Assembly (NCBI RefSeq): GCF_003056345.1
Contig: NZ_PYWB01000001.1
Location: 248,001 to 312,000, forward strand
DNA from: Devosia submarina
GTDB lineage: Bacteria > Pseudomonadota > Alphaproteobacteria > Rhizobiales > Devosiaceae
Reading direction: 5' to 3'
DNA length: 64,000 nt
Position 1 is the stretch's first letter, and every line of letters starts with the position of its first letter. The notes below the pieces were generated by a model that saw only the letters and a list, made by a program, of their open reading frames with translations, ran no database searches and was not told where the DNA came from. Positions 50,642 to 59,782 of the stretch are shown in pieces. The translations under genes and the position numbers were made by a program.

Positions 50642-51136
50642 ATGATTCAGAGCGGCCAGGCGATACCATCGGTCAAGACGCAGCTTATCAACGCCGATGG
50701 CACCATGGAGACAACCAGCGATGCCGTGCTGGGCTCGGGCTTGGTCGTATTTTTTTCAGTGCCTGGCGCCTTTACGCCCACGTGCCACCTTAATCACCTG
50801 CCGAGCTTTGTCGCTAATGCAGCCAAGCTCCGCGCCGCAGGCGTAGACCGCATCGTCTGCGCCGCCGTCAACGACAAGCATGTGGTGAAAACCTGGGCCG
50901 AGGCCTCCGGCGCCTTGGGCGAGATCGATTTCCTGGCCGATGGAAATGCAGAACTGGCCGATGCATTGGGGTTGGCCAAGGACATGTCCGCCAGTGGCAT
51001 GGGCCGCCGGTTTACCCGCTCGGCAGCCCTGATCCGCGACGGCATCATGCAGCAGATCTTCCTTGAGGATGCTCCGGGCGTCACCGCCACGGGGGCTCCT
51101 GCCATCTTGATGGCTCTCGAAACCGCCAAAGCTTAG
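50642..51136 (+). CDS. Peroxiredoxin (Prx5 type)
   Basis: A 164-residue thiol peroxidase. The peroxidatic Cys is C48 in SVPGAFTPTCHLNHLPSF. VNDKHVVKTWAEA and a C-terminal LEDAPGVTATGAPAIL fit the Prx5/AhpE-like redoxin group. No signal peptide is present, so it is cytosolic. It reduces hydroperoxides, using glutaredoxin or thioredoxin as donor in relatives. Confidence 0.94.
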   Translation: MIQSGQAIPSVKTQLINADGTMETTSDAVLGSGLVVFFSVPGAFTPTCHLNHLPSFVANAAKLRAAGVDRIVCAAVNDKHVVKTWAEASGALGEIDFLADGNAELADALGLAKDMSASGMGRRFTRSAALIRDGIMQQIFLEDAPGVTATGAPAILMALETAKA

Positions 51137-51156
51137 TTCCGCGTCAGGACCCTGCA

Positions 51157-51744
51157 ATGACCAATATCGCTTCACATGCCGTACGTATCCTGACCCTGGG
51201 TTGCGGTGCCGCTCTTTTGGCCGGCTGTTCCATGGGCGGCCTGATGGGCGGGGGCAATTCCGCCCAGACCCAAAACCTTCAGAATGCCACGCCATCACCG
51301 GCCGCTGTGGCGCAGGCACAAACCAGCGCCTTGCCGGCCATCGCAACCCAATGCCCACCCATCAAGGTGCGTCCGGGCAGCGAGGCCATGTTCTATTATG
51401 GCAGTGGCCGCACGGGCGACGCAAGGGCCCTCCAGTACCAGGGCGTGATCGACGAAACTTCGCGCAATTGCGTGGTGTCCAACGGGCTGATCACTGTCAA
51501 CATGGGGGTGGTCGGCCGCGTGCTCCTCGGACCTCAAGGCAATCAGAGCTCGGTCAACGCACCGGTGCGCTTCGCCGTCGAGCGCGACGGCCAGGCGATC
51601 TTCTCGGAAAAATACACCATTCCCGTAGCCATAGCTGCACCCGCCCGCTCGGCCGAGTTCGTCAAGGTCATCGAAAACGTTCAGGTGCCTTATCTTGGCG
51701 GCGAGGACATCACGATCTGGGTGGGCTTCGACACAAGAGGGTAG
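51157..51744 (+). CDS. Putative lipoprotein
   Basis: A 195-residue protein whose N-terminus ends in a lipobox (LLAGC), so it should be lipid-anchored. A Gly/Gln/Ala-rich linker follows, then a beta-rich domain with two Cys and a NGLITVNMGVVGRVLLGPQGNQ segment. I recall similar hypothetical lipoproteins in Hyphomicrobiales without a known function. It lies 20 bp after the peroxiredoxin gene. Confidence 0.78.
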   Translation: MTNIASHAVRILTLGCGAALLAGCSMGGLMGGGNSAQTQNLQNATPSPAAVAQAQTSALPAIATQCPPIKVRPGSEAMFYYGSGRTGDARALQYQGVIDETSRNCVVSNGLITVNMGVVGRVLLGPQGNQSSVNAPVRFAVERDGQAIFSEKYTIPVAIAAPARSAEFVKVIENVQVPYLGGEDITIWVGFDTRG

Positions 51745-51790
51745 GAGAAGCGCGGACTGGGAGGCACCCTCTCACCCACCCACTATGTCA

Positions 51791-51809
51791 CCCCGGGCTC
51801 GGCCCGGGG
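51791..51809. repeat. REP-like palindrome (family B)
   Basis: CCCCGGGC-tcg-GCCCGGGG, preceded by ATGTCA, is the same element type as near 22123 and 22246. It sits in the gap between the convergent lipoprotein and gcvPB genes. Confidence 0.65.
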
Positions 51810-51887
51810 CCCATCTTGATATCTCAGGACCGATCCCGGCTCGAGGCCGCGAGGACCTCGAGTATGTAGAGTCGACGGTCCCGGAGC

Positions 51888-53435
51888 CTACTCCGCAGCC
51901 TTGAGCGCTTCTACCGGCCGCTCCCACCGCAACACCGGCGACCGTGCGGCCCGTGTCTCATCCAGGCGGCGCCGGGGCGCCTTCACCGGAGCCGATGTAA
52001 ACCGCTCCTTATTCCCCGCCTTTGCATCAGCCGCGAGCTCTTCCATCACATCGCAGAAGCGGTCCAGCGTCTGCTTGCTTTCGCTTTCGGTCGGCTCGAT
52101 CAGCATTGCGCCATGCACCACCAGCGGAAAGTACATGGTCATGGGGTGGAAACCTTCATCGATCAGCGCCTTGGCGAAGTCGAGCGTTGTGACACCCGTG
52201 CCTTGGAGGAAACTGTCGTCGAACAGCGCCTCGTGCATGGTCGGATAATCACCGAACGGCACCGAGAAGGCGTGGGCGAGCCGCGCCTTGATGTAGTTGG
52301 CGTTGAGCACCGCATCCTGCGCCGCCTGCGCTAGCCCATCGCCGCCATGGCTCAGCATATAGGTAAGGGCCCGCACATACATGCCCATCTGCCCATGGAA
52401 AGCCGTTACGCGACCAAGAGCACTGCCTTCCGCATGCTCTACCAGCTCCAGCCCATTCTCGCCTTTGCGCACGAAGGGTACCGGCGCGAACGGCGCCAAG
52501 GCTTCCGACAGCACAACCGGACCCGCACCCGGCCCGCCGCCACCATGGGGCGTCGAGAAGGTCTTATGCAAGTTAATGTGCATGGCGTCGATGCCCAGAT
52601 CGCCCGGCCGCACCACGCCCATGATGGCGTTGAAATTGGCGCCATCGCAGTAAAAGAACGCGCCAGCCGCATGAACGGCTTCGGCAATCTCGATCACCTG
52701 CGGTTCGAAGAGGCCGCAGGTATTGGGGTTAGTCAGCATTATCGCCGCAACGTCGGGTGACAGAGCATCCTTGACCGCCTGCACATCCACGGTGCCATCA
52801 GCCCGTGCCGGAATGGGCTTCACCAAATAGCCCAAGAACGCTGCCGTCGCGGGGTTCGTGCCGTGGGCGCTCTCGGGCACCAGGACAATTCGACGATGGC
52901 TCTGGCCAGCCGCTTCCTGCGCAGCCTTGATCGCCATCATGCCCAATAGCTCGCCATGCGCACCTGCCTTGGGCGTGAGCGCCACAGCGGCCGTGTTGGT
53001 CAGCGTCATCAGCCAGTGCGACAGCTCCTCCATCAGCTCCAACGCGCCCTGGACGGTCGAAACCGGCTGCAGCGGATGGATGTCGCTGAAACCCGGCAAG
53101 CGGGCCATCTTCTCGTTAAGGCGCGGATTGTGCTTCATCGTGCACGATCCCAGGGGATACATGCCGCTGTCGATGGAATGGTTGAGCCGTGACAGCCGCA
53201 CATAGTGGCGCATGGCTTCGGGCTCGGTAAGCCCCGCCAGATCAAGCGCGCTCTTGCGCTCGAACCCGCCGAGCCGGTCTAGTGAAATCTCCACCTCGGG
53301 CAGATCGACGCCCGAATGCTCGATATCCCCGATCTCGAACAGCAACGGCTCGTTGGGTAGCAGGGCCGAGCCCGAGCTTGCCGCATAGCTGGAGGTGCCG
53401 GTGCCGGTCGGGCGTCCCTGATTGTTCATGCTCAT
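51888..53435 (-). CDS. gcvPB: Glycine dehydrogenase (decarboxylating) subunit 2
   Basis: A 515-residue C-terminal half of the split P-protein, which decarboxylates glycine and loads the aminomethyl group on GcvH. The PLP lysine is K291 in NLHKTFSTPHGGGGPG. MYPLGSCTMKHNPRLNE and PESAHGTNPA are conserved. The ATG at 53435 overlaps the gcvPA stop (ATGA); a longer frame to 53903 only shadows gcvPA. Confidence 0.96.
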   Translation of the reverse strand: MSMNNQGRPTGTGTSSYAASSGSALLPNEPLLFEIGDIEHSGVDLPEVEISLDRLGGFERKSALDLAGLTEPEAMRHYVRLSRLNHSIDSGMYPLGSCTMKHNPRLNEKMARLPGFSDIHPLQPVSTVQGALELMEELSHWLMTLTNTAAVALTPKAGAHGELLGMMAIKAAQEAAGQSHRRIVLVPESAHGTNPATAAFLGYLVKPIPARADGTVDVQAVKDALSPDVAAIMLTNPNTCGLFEPQVIEIAEAVHAAGAFFYCDGANFNAIMGVVRPGDLGIDAMHINLHKTFSTPHGGGGPGAGPVVLSEALAPFAPVPFVRKGENGLELVEHAEGSALGRVTAFHGQMGMYVRALTYMLSHGGDGLAQAAQDAVLNANYIKARLAHAFSVPFGDYPTMHEALFDDSFLQGTGVTTLDFAKALIDEGFHPMTMYFPLVVHGAMLIEPTESESKQTLDRFCDVMEELAADAKAGNKERFTSAPVKAPRRRLDETRAARSPVLRWERPVEALKAAE

Positions 53436-54775
53436 TGCAGTTCCTCCGCAAGCGCGGCGCACAAGGTGGCGATATCGCCGTCGGTGGTGAGTTCGGTGGC
53501 GGCCAGAACGATCAGATTGGCAATCGAAGCGTCGTCTGGCTCCAGCCGGCTCACGGGCACACCCGCAAGAATGCCCCGAGCCGCCAGCCGCTCCACCAGC
53601 TCTGCCGCGGGCTGGCGCGTGCGAATGGTCATTTCGTTGAAGAAGCTCTTGTTGAGCACTTCGACTCCTTGGACGCCCGCCAGTGCATCTGCCAGTTTGC
53701 AGGCATTGGCGTGGTTGAGCCGCGCCAGCCGCTTGAAACCGGCTTCGCCAAGCAGGGCCATATGGATGGAGAAGGCGAGGGCGCAGAGGCCCGAATTGGT
53801 GCAGATATTGCTGGTCGCCTTTTCGCGGCGAATGTGCTGCTCGCGCGTCGACAGCGTCAGCACGAAGCCGCGCTGCCCTTCGGTATCCACAGTCTCCCCG
53901 CATAGCCGCCCCGGCATTTGCCGGATGAACTCCTTGCGCGTCGCCATCAGCCCCAGATAGGGCCCGCCGAAATTGAGGGCATTGCCGATCGACTGGCCTT
54001 CCGCAACAACGATATCGGCCCCCAGCGCACCCGGCGCCTCTAGCAGTCCCAGCGATACCACTTCGGTAATGACCACGATGAGCAGCGCACCCTTGGCATG
54101 GGCTGCATCAGCCGCCGTCTTGATGTTGCGCAGATGGCCGTAGAAATCAGGCGTCTGCACCACGATGGCGGCGGTCTGCTCGTCGATGTGATCGAGGATG
54201 TCGCCTTGGCCTTCTGGCGAGGCCGAGAGGCATTCGAGGTCCGCATCGTCCTTGAGATAGGCCTTCACCACGTCGCGGTAATGCGGGTGCAATCCGCCGG
54301 ACAGAACGATCTTGTTGCGCTTGGTCAGCCGCCGCGCCATCAGCACGGCTTCGGCCGTCCCCGTGGAGCCGTCGTACAGCGAGGCGTTCGCCACATCCAT
54401 GCCGGTGATCTTGGCCACCTGCGTCTGGAATTCGAATAGCATCTGCAGCGTGCCCTGGGAAATTTCGGGCTGGTAGGGGGTATAGGCGGTCAAAAATTCC
54501 GAGCGCTGGATGAGGTGATCAACGGTCGCCGGCACATGATGGCGATAGGCGCCAGCACCAACAAAAAATGGACCGTCGGCACCGGCATGGTTCTTGGCTG
54601 CCAGCGCTTTCATATGCGCTTCGACCATAAATTCGGGGCTGTGGGCGGGCAGGCCCAGATCGAAGCTCTTGAGCGCACGCGATGGGACGGCGCTAAACAA
54701 GGCATCGATGTCGACCGCGCCGATGATGCCCAGCATTTCGGCGCGTTCGGCTTCGGAGTGGGGGAGATAGCGCAT
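53432..54775 (-). CDS. gcvPA: Glycine dehydrogenase (decarboxylating) subunit 1
   Basis: A 447-residue N-terminal half of the split P-protein, forming the alpha2beta2 enzyme with GcvPB. MRYLPHSEAERAEMLGIIG, YTPYQPEISQGTLQMLFEFQ, ANASLYDGSTGTAEAVLMA and FGGPYLGLMATRKEFIRQMPGRL (in order) are diagnostic. It lies 23 bp downstream of gcvH. Confidence 0.96.
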   Translation of the reverse strand: MRYLPHSEAERAEMLGIIGAVDIDALFSAVPSRALKSFDLGLPAHSPEFMVEAHMKALAAKNHAGADGPFFVGAGAYRHHVPATVDHLIQRSEFLTAYTPYQPEISQGTLQMLFEFQTQVAKITGMDVANASLYDGSTGTAEAVLMARRLTKRNKIVLSGGLHPHYRDVVKAYLKDDADLECLSASPEGQGDILDHIDEQTAAIVVQTPDFYGHLRNIKTAADAAHAKGALLIVVITEVVSLGLLEAPGALGADIVVAEGQSIGNALNFGGPYLGLMATRKEFIRQMPGRLCGETVDTEGQRGFVLTLSTREQHIRREKATSNICTNSGLCALAFSIHMALLGEAGFKRLARLNHANACKLADALAGVQGVEVLNKSFFNEMTIRTRQPAAELVERLAARGILAGVPVSRLEPDDASIANLIVLAATELTTDGDIATLCAALAEELQ

Positions 54776-54798
54776 GAAAATTGGCCTGGTTGGAGGTC

Positions 54799-55164
54799 TT
54801 AAAGCGTCAGCTCGGCATAGGCGTCGGAATCGAGCAGGCCCTCGATTTCGCCGGCATCAGCGATCTCAATCTTGTAGATCCAGCCACCCGCTTCGGGGTC
54901 CGAATTGATCAGGCCCGGCTCGCCGCTCAACGCTGAATTGACTTCTGTGACGGTGCCTGAAACTGGGGCGTAGATTTCCGAGGCGGCCTTCACCGACTCC
55001 ACCACAGCGGCCTCGTCGCCCTTTTTGAGCACCTTGCCGATCTCAGGCAGTTCCACAAAGACGATGTCGCCCAATGCCTCCTGAGCATAGGGTGTAATGC
55101 CCACAACGCCTGTGAAGCCTTCGACGCGGATATATTCGTGGTCCGGAGTGAATTTGGTGGTCAT
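54799..55164 (-). CDS. gcvH: Glycine cleavage system H protein
   Basis: A 121-residue lipoyl carrier. The lipoylated lysine is K59 in VVESVKAASEIYAPVSG. FTPDHEYIRVEGFTGVVGIT and DPEAGGWIYKIEI complete the family pattern. It lies between gcvT and gcvPA in the riboswitch-led operon. Confidence 0.97.
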   Translation of the reverse strand: MTTKFTPDHEYIRVEGFTGVVGITPYAQEALGDIVFVELPEIGKVLKKGDEAAVVESVKAASEIYAPVSGTVTEVNSALSGEPGLINSDPEAGGWIYKIEIADAGEIEGLLDSDAYAELTL

Positions 55165-55174
55165 GGGGAAGCTC

Positions 55175-56341
55175 TCAACTGACTAGGGGCTTGCGGAGAT
55201 AGCGATGGGGCACAAAGGGTGTCTGGACGATTTCGGCGGCTTGCGTGCGATTGCGCACGACAACCTGTAGCTTCGTGCCCGGAGTGGAATGCGAGGGCGG
55301 CACGAATCCAAGCGCGATAGCCTTGCCAAGAGAGGGCGCGAAACCGCCGCTGGTGATGACGCCAATTGTGGCTCCTGTTTGATCGAGGATCTCGGCGCCT
55401 TCACGAGCCGGAGCCCCTTCAACGATGAGGCCCACGCGCACGCGAGCGAGATGGCCGCTGCGCTCCGCGAGAATGCGCTCTGCACCAGGAAAGTCACCAG
55501 CTTCGCGTCGTCGCTTGGACACGGCAAAGCCCAGCCCGGCCTCGATGGGGGAGACTGTCTCGTCGAGATCATGCCCATAAAGGGGCAAGCCGGCCTCAAG
55601 GCGCAAACTATCGCGGGCGCCAAGGCCAACCGGCTTTACCCGATCGTCCTCGAGCAGGGCGTCCCATAGTACCGGGCCCGCATCGGCCTTGGCGAGGATC
55701 TCGAAGCCGTCTTCCCCTGTGTAACCAGAGCGGGAGATCACAAGCCGGTTGCCGTCCCATTCAAAGGAGCCATATTGCATGAAGCCCAGTTCGGCCGCGG
55801 CAGGCAGCACATGGGCCATGACATTGACCGCCTCGGGACCCTGCAACGCCAGGAGCGCCCCGTCGTCGGCCCGCTGCAGCCTGGCCCGGTTCCCCGCAGC
55901 CGCTGCGATCACGCCGAAGTCGTTTTCCTTGGTCCCGGCATTGACCACGATATAGAGCGAGCCGGGATGAAGCGGCGAGCGACCAACCATGAGATCATCA
56001 ATGGTGCCGCCTTGCTTGTTGAGCAGCAGCGTATAGCGCATCTGTCCGGGTTTGAGCCCTGCAATGTCACCACACACCAGCGGCTCGAGAATGGCCGCGA
56101 TTGCCGCATGATCGGCTTCTGCGTCGCCGCTGGGATCAGCGAGGGTCAGAAAGCTCGGCCCCATATGGGACACATCAAACAGGCCTGCCTGCTCGCGCGT
56201 CCATTTATGCTCGGCCATGATACCGGCTGAGTATTGTACCGGCAGGCTATAGCCGCCAAAGGGCACCATGCGGCCATTGGCATCCAAATGGCGCTGGTAA
56301 AGCGGCGTCGTCTTGAGGTCTTGGTCGGAGGCTCGGGCCAT
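55175..56341 (-). CDS. gcvT: Glycine cleavage system aminomethyltransferase
   Basis: A 388-residue T-protein that moves the methylene group to tetrahydrofolate and releases ammonia. TTPLYQRHLDANGRMVPFGGY, FDVSHMGP, ISRSGYTGEDGFEI and LGARDSLRLEAGLPLYGHDL are diagnostic. The ATG at 56341 follows GGAAG. The frame continues to 56590 only through the glycine riboswitch. Confidence 0.95.
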   Translation of the reverse strand: MARASDQDLKTTPLYQRHLDANGRMVPFGGYSLPVQYSAGIMAEHKWTREQAGLFDVSHMGPSFLTLADPSGDAEADHAAIAAILEPLVCGDIAGLKPGQMRYTLLLNKQGGTIDDLMVGRSPLHPGSLYIVVNAGTKENDFGVIAAAAGNRARLQRADDGALLALQGPEAVNVMAHVLPAAAELGFMQYGSFEWDGNRLVISRSGYTGEDGFEILAKADAGPVLWDALLEDDRVKPVGLGARDSLRLEAGLPLYGHDLDETVSPIEAGLGFAVSKRRREAGDFPGAERILAERSGHLARVRVGLIVEGAPAREGAEILDQTGATIGVITSGGFAPSLGKAIALGFVPPSHSTPGTKLQVVVRNRTQAAEIVQTPFVPHRYLRKPLVS

Positions 56342-56404
56342 CAACACTTCCCGGATAAAGAACACGGCGGCACGGGGACACATCGCCTTTTCGGCGTTTG
56401 TCCG

Positions 56405-56582
56405 TACCCCCTCTGTCCTTGACCTGAGAGATTTCCCAGCTGAGCGCTGGTTGCTCCTTCGGTGGGACCCTTGCGAGGTCCGCTTTCCAGAGTTGTTGAC
56501 CCGACTGCGGTCCTTTGGCCTGAGAGTTTCCGGGGCGGTTGCTCCTTCGGCGCCGGAGAAATCCGTCTCTCCCGCAGTCGCA
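56405..56582 (-). promoter_or_regulatory. Tandem glycine riboswitch upstream of gcvT
   Basis: Read on the minus strand, two copies of the glycine aptamer core follow each other. Each has CCGAAGGAGCAA and then AAACTCTCAGGC or AAATCTCTCAGGT with a following AAGGAC. The first aptamer is closed by CGACTGCG/CGCAGTCG (56502-56509 with 56573-56580). The second ends near CAGAGGGGG (56407-56416). Such switches usually activate gcv genes when glycine is high. The downstream expression platform has no clear T-run, so the mode of control is open. Confidence 0.93.
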
Positions 56583-56786
56583 GGCAACATGCTGGAGTTT
56601 TAGGTGGGCGTCAACGCCCCTACGCACCACCGTTCGCGAATTTGCACGATCCCGCCAACGGCATAGGTGGCACCTCTTCCTTGACAGGGGAGGGCGGCAG
56701 GGGGTGTGGAGAGCCTGGATTTGCGACGGATCAGCCACACTAGTGATCTTCCACAAAAGGATGGTGCAACCAGTGCACTGACAACG

Positions 56787-56812
56787 AAAAAGGCGGACCC
56801 TGCGGCCCGCCT
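56787..56812 (-). terminator. Rho-independent terminator after the ATP synthase F0 operon
   Basis: On the minus strand GGCGGGCC pairs with GGTCCGCC around a GCAG loop and is followed by five T (56791-56787). It lies 26 bp beyond the atpF stop. Confidence 0.8.
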
Positions 56813-56837
56813 GCAAAACTTAAACCTGCACCAAACC

Positions 56838-57323
56838 TCAGTTCAGCCGGCTGGCAACATCGCCGATCGCGCGATCAACAACCTGGCCACCCTTACGGCC
56901 CATTTCGTCTACCAGCACCAGCCGGGCAGCTTCGATCGCTACATCGGCGGAGCGGGCCCGCACTTCGGCTACGGCTTGTGCTTCGGCCTGGGCAATCTTG
57001 TCTTCCACGGCACGAGTGCGGCGGGCCACCAGTTCAGCCAGCGAAGCCTGGGCTTCCGTGGTCAGGCGCGTTGCTTCTTCCTGAGCAGCAGCGATAATGC
57101 CAGCAGCTTCGCTTTCAGCGGCAACACGCTTCTGCTCATATTCCACGAGCAGGGCGGCAGCCTCTTCGCGCAATTTCTTGGCTTCCGCCAAATCGTCGGC
57201 GATCTTCTGGATCTGCTTGTCCAGCATGGTCCCGATGACCTTGGGGATGCCAAAATAGATCACGAGGCCAATAAAGATAACCAGTGCAACGGCGGCGTAG
57301 AATGAGTTATCGAGCCATTCCAT
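56838..57323 (-). CDS. atpF: ATP synthase F0 subunit b
   Basis: A 161-residue stator subunit. One N-terminal membrane helix (about residues 6-28) is followed by a long charged, Ala-rich helix that forms the peripheral stalk. It is encoded 5 bp after the b' gene; together they replace the b homodimer of E. coli. The F1 genes are not in the window, as in other alphaproteobacteria with split atp operons. Confidence 0.93.
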   Translation of the reverse strand: MEWLDNSFYAAVALVIFIGLVIYFGIPKVIGTMLDKQIQKIADDLAEAKKLREEAAALLVEYEQKRVAAESEAAGIIAAAQEEATRLTTEAQASLAELVARRTRAVEDKIAQAEAQAVAEVRARSADVAIEAARLVLVDEMGRKGGQVVDRAIGDVASRLN

Positions 57324-57328
57324 CGCGC

Positions 57329-57979
57329 TTACTCCTTGGCCTTGGCAACGGCAGCGCGGACGCTGTCGGTGGAAACGTCACCCACCAGCTGAGTCACGAC
57401 GGTCTGCGCAGTTTCCGTGGCGATTTCGTCCACATGGGTCATCGCTTCAGCCTTGGTGCTGGCAATGCGCGCTTCAGCAGCGGAAAGCTTCGCGCCCAGA
57501 TCGGCTTCCACAGCACTGCGCTTTGCAGCGAGGTCAGCCTGGATAGTCTCGCGGTTCTGGTCGGCAATGCCCTGTGCCTTGCTCTTGGCTTCGGCCAAGG
57601 CAGTCTCATAGGCGGCAATGGCGGCGTCGGTCTTCTGGCGCGAAGCATCAGCGGCCGCCAAATCGGCGTCGATGATGTGCTTGCGATTTTCCAGGATCCC
57701 GCCGATGCGGGGCAGGGCCAGCTTGCTCATCAGCAGATAGAGCGCGCCAAAGGTGATGGCGAGCCACAGCAGCTGCGAGGGGAAGGTCGCTGGGTCGAAA
57801 GGAGGGAAAACACCCGAGTCATGCTCGCCACCATGAGCCTCGGTGGTGGCATGTGTATCGGCGGTAGGATCATGTCCCACAGCGCCTTCCACAGGCTCGC
57901 CGCGGGTGGCGTCGATCGCGGCGTCGAGGTTCTGCTCGGTCGGCGTCTCGGCCTCTTGAGCGAAAGCTTGCGTTACCAT
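57329..57979 (-). CDS. ATP synthase F0 subunit b'
   Basis: A 216-residue b' stator subunit. An extended N-terminal part rich in His, Glu and Thr (about 1-60) precedes one membrane helix (WLAITFGALYLLMSKLALPRI) and a long coiled-coil-like helix. The extra N-terminal segment marks b' of Hyphomicrobiales. It lies after a terminator-like hairpin that separates it from atpE. Confidence 0.92.
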   Translation of the reverse strand: MVTQAFAQEAETPTEQNLDAAIDATRGEPVEGAVGHDPTADTHATTEAHGGEHDSGVFPPFDPATFPSQLLWLAITFGALYLLMSKLALPRIGGILENRKHIIDADLAAADASRQKTDAAIAAYETALAEAKSKAQGIADQNRETIQADLAAKRSAVEADLGAKLSAAEARIASTKAEAMTHVDEIATETAQTVVTQLVGDVSTDSVRAAVAKAKE

Positions 57980-58022
57980 CAGGTGAGGTCCCGTGAAATC
58001 CGGTCAGCCGGCAAGAAGCCGG

Positions 58023-58058
58023 AAAAAAGACGCGCAGCCGAAACAATCTCGGCTGCGC
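58023..58058 (-). terminator. Intra-operon terminator between atpE and b'
   Basis: On the minus strand a perfect 10-bp stem, GCGCAGCCGA/TCGGCTGCGC with a 7-base loop, is followed by GTC and six T (58028-58023). It lies 22 bp after the atpE stop. It probably lets some transcripts end after atpE. Confidence 0.78.
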
Positions 58059-58080
58059 CAGGATCTTGGTCGTGCCAGAC

Positions 58081-58308
58081 TTAGGCGACGAACAGCAGGA
58101 TCAGGGCAACCAGGAACGAGAAGATGCCCAGAGCTTCGGTCACGGCGAAACCGAAGATCAGGTTACCGACCTGGCTTGGAGCGGCCGACGGATTGCGCAG
58201 AGCGCCCGTCAGGAAGTTCGAGAAGATGCTCGACACGCCCAGAGCGGCACCAGCCATGCCCAGGGTTGCGATACCAGCACCGATGTACTTTGCGGCTTCG
58301 GCTTCCAT
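58081..58308 (-). CDS. atpE: ATP synthase F0 subunit c
   Basis: A 75-residue hairpin of two membrane helices. The Gly/Ala-rich first helix ([15 protein letters not shown]) packs the c-ring, and the proton-carrying carboxylate is E58 in [12 protein letters not shown]. There is no sign of a sodium-binding pattern. The polar loop RNPSAAPSQ contacts the rotor. Confidence 0.96.
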   Translation of the reverse strand: MEAEAAKYIGAGIATLGMAGAALGVSSIFSNFLTGALRNPSAAPSQVGNLIFGFAVTEALGIFSFLVALILLFVA

Positions 58309-58370
58309 TTCAGTTGTCCTTTCAATGACAAGATCGTTTCGGCGTCAACGCCGGGGGTGGGGCTCAACAA

Positions 58371-59147
58371 TCAGTGCGAGGGATGAACCGCATCGTTGAG
58401 ATACATCGACGTCAGCACGGCAAACACATAGGCCTGGACGGCTGAGACGAGGACTTCGAGAGCCGTGATGGCCACGGCCATGATCATCGGCAGGAGCGCG
58501 CCGAGCCAGCCCAGAGCACCCAGGGCGCCGAGCGACACGACAAAGCCGGTGAAAACCTTGAGGGTGATGTGACCTGCGAGCACGTTACCGAACAAACGCA
58601 CCGAAAGGCTGATCGGACGCGACAGGAACGACACGATCTCGATCGGGATCACGATGGGCAGCACATAGGCCGGCACGCCCGAAGGAGCAAAGAGCTTGAA
58701 GAACTTCAGGCCATGGCGGGCAAAGCCATAGATGGTCACGACCAGGATCACCGTCATGGCGAGGCCGAAAGTGACGATGATGTGGCTGGTATAGGTGAAG
58801 AAATAGGGGAACATGCCCAGCATGTTGCCGACCAGAACGAAGGCAAACATGGAGAAAACAAACGGGAAGAACCGCATGCCCTCGCTGCCCGCTGAACTTC
58901 GCAGCATGTTGGCAATGAAGGTGTAGGACATCTCCCCCGCCAATTGCCAGCGATCAGGCACCAGCTTGCGGTTCCGGCTGGCGAACAGCAGGAAAGTCGT
59001 GGTCAGCACGACCGAAACGACCATGAACAGGCCAGAATTGGTGAACGAGAAGGTGAGGCCGCTGCCTTCGGTCCCGTCTCCACCAATGGTAAATAGCTCG
59101 ACAATGTCGGAGATGACAAATTGGTGGATCGGGTCAGTACCGGCCAT
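58371..59147 (-). CDS. atpB: ATP synthase F0 subunit a
   Basis: A 258-residue membrane subunit forming the proton half-channels. The essential Arg is in [15 protein letters not shown], and the C-terminal helices end with [20 protein letters not shown], the family signature. It lies 8 bp after atpI. Confidence 0.96.
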   Translation of the reverse strand: MAGTDPIHQFVISDIVELFTIGGDGTEGSGLTFSFTNSGLFMVVSVVLTTTFLLFASRNRKLVPDRWQLAGEMSYTFIANMLRSSAGSEGMRFFPFVFSMFAFVLVGNMLGMFPYFFTYTSHIIVTFGLAMTVILVVTIYGFARHGLKFFKLFAPSGVPAYVLPIVIPIEIVSFLSRPISLSVRLFGNVLAGHITLKVFTGFVVSLGALGALGWLGALLPMIMAVAITALEVLVSAVQAYVFAVLTSMYLNDAVHPSH

Positions 59148-59155
59148 GGAGCCCT

Positions 59156-59554
59156 CTAAGCGTCATCATTTGTCATCTTCGTCTGCCCAGCCGGTCCGGA
59201 AACGGACTCAGGCGGAACAGATGAGGCGGCATTCATCTGCATCACCACACGGGTGACATTTCGTATTCCAGCGGCGAAGCCCACCAACAACATGATGAGC
59301 ATGCCCCAGGGGCTGGACCCCAGGCCAAGATCGATTAAATACCCGATCAGGGTACCCACCACGATCGCGGCGATGAACTCGGTGCCGATGCGCATGCCGC
59401 GCGCCAGTCCGGTCATCTCCCGGGAATTGTCTGCAGAGGCTCTTTTGTCCTCCGCCTCGCGTTCCCGCTTGGCTGAGGCGATCCGCGATGCAAGATCCCG
59501 TGTCGCCTCTCCGGTGTTCTCGGGCCTGCCTTCGGTATCCTGCGGTTTTGTCAT
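59156..59554 (-). CDS. atpI: ATP synthase assembly protein AtpI
   Basis: A 132-residue AtpI/Atp1-like protein. It has a charged N-terminal half and two membrane helices ([17 protein letters not shown] and [15 protein letters not shown]), ending in a polar tail. It assists c-ring assembly in relatives. The ATG at 59554 has GGGGAG 7 bases upstream and is preferred to 59599. It is the first gene of the F0 operon. Confidence 0.88.
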   Translation of the reverse strand: MTKPQDTEGRPENTGEATRDLASRIASAKREREAEDKRASADNSREMTGLARGMRIGTEFIAAIVVGTLIGYLIDLGLGSSPWGMLIMLLVGFAAGIRNVTRVVMQMNAASSVPPESVSGPAGQTKMTNDDA

Positions 59555-59782
59555 CCGCGCGCTCCCCCAGCCGGCCTTTTCCCGTTGAATCCGGGACACC
59601 CTTTTAAGTCGCGCGCAACATAGTGGCGGGGTCCGGGAGTGTCAAGACAAGCTTATCAGCCTTAAGTCATTGTTTTGATAAAGTAATTTTCGACGGAGCA
59701 GGGGTGCGGCATGCTGTCCACATCACATCATGGCACAACGAAGGCAGGCGCAGGCAGATTCTCCCGGTTTGGACGGCTATCT

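Noticed and set aside
51901-56590. Extended starts of gcvPB (to 53903) and gcvT (to 56590)
   Set aside because: The first extension shadows gcvPA and the second runs through the glycine riboswitch; family N-termini fit the inner ATGs.
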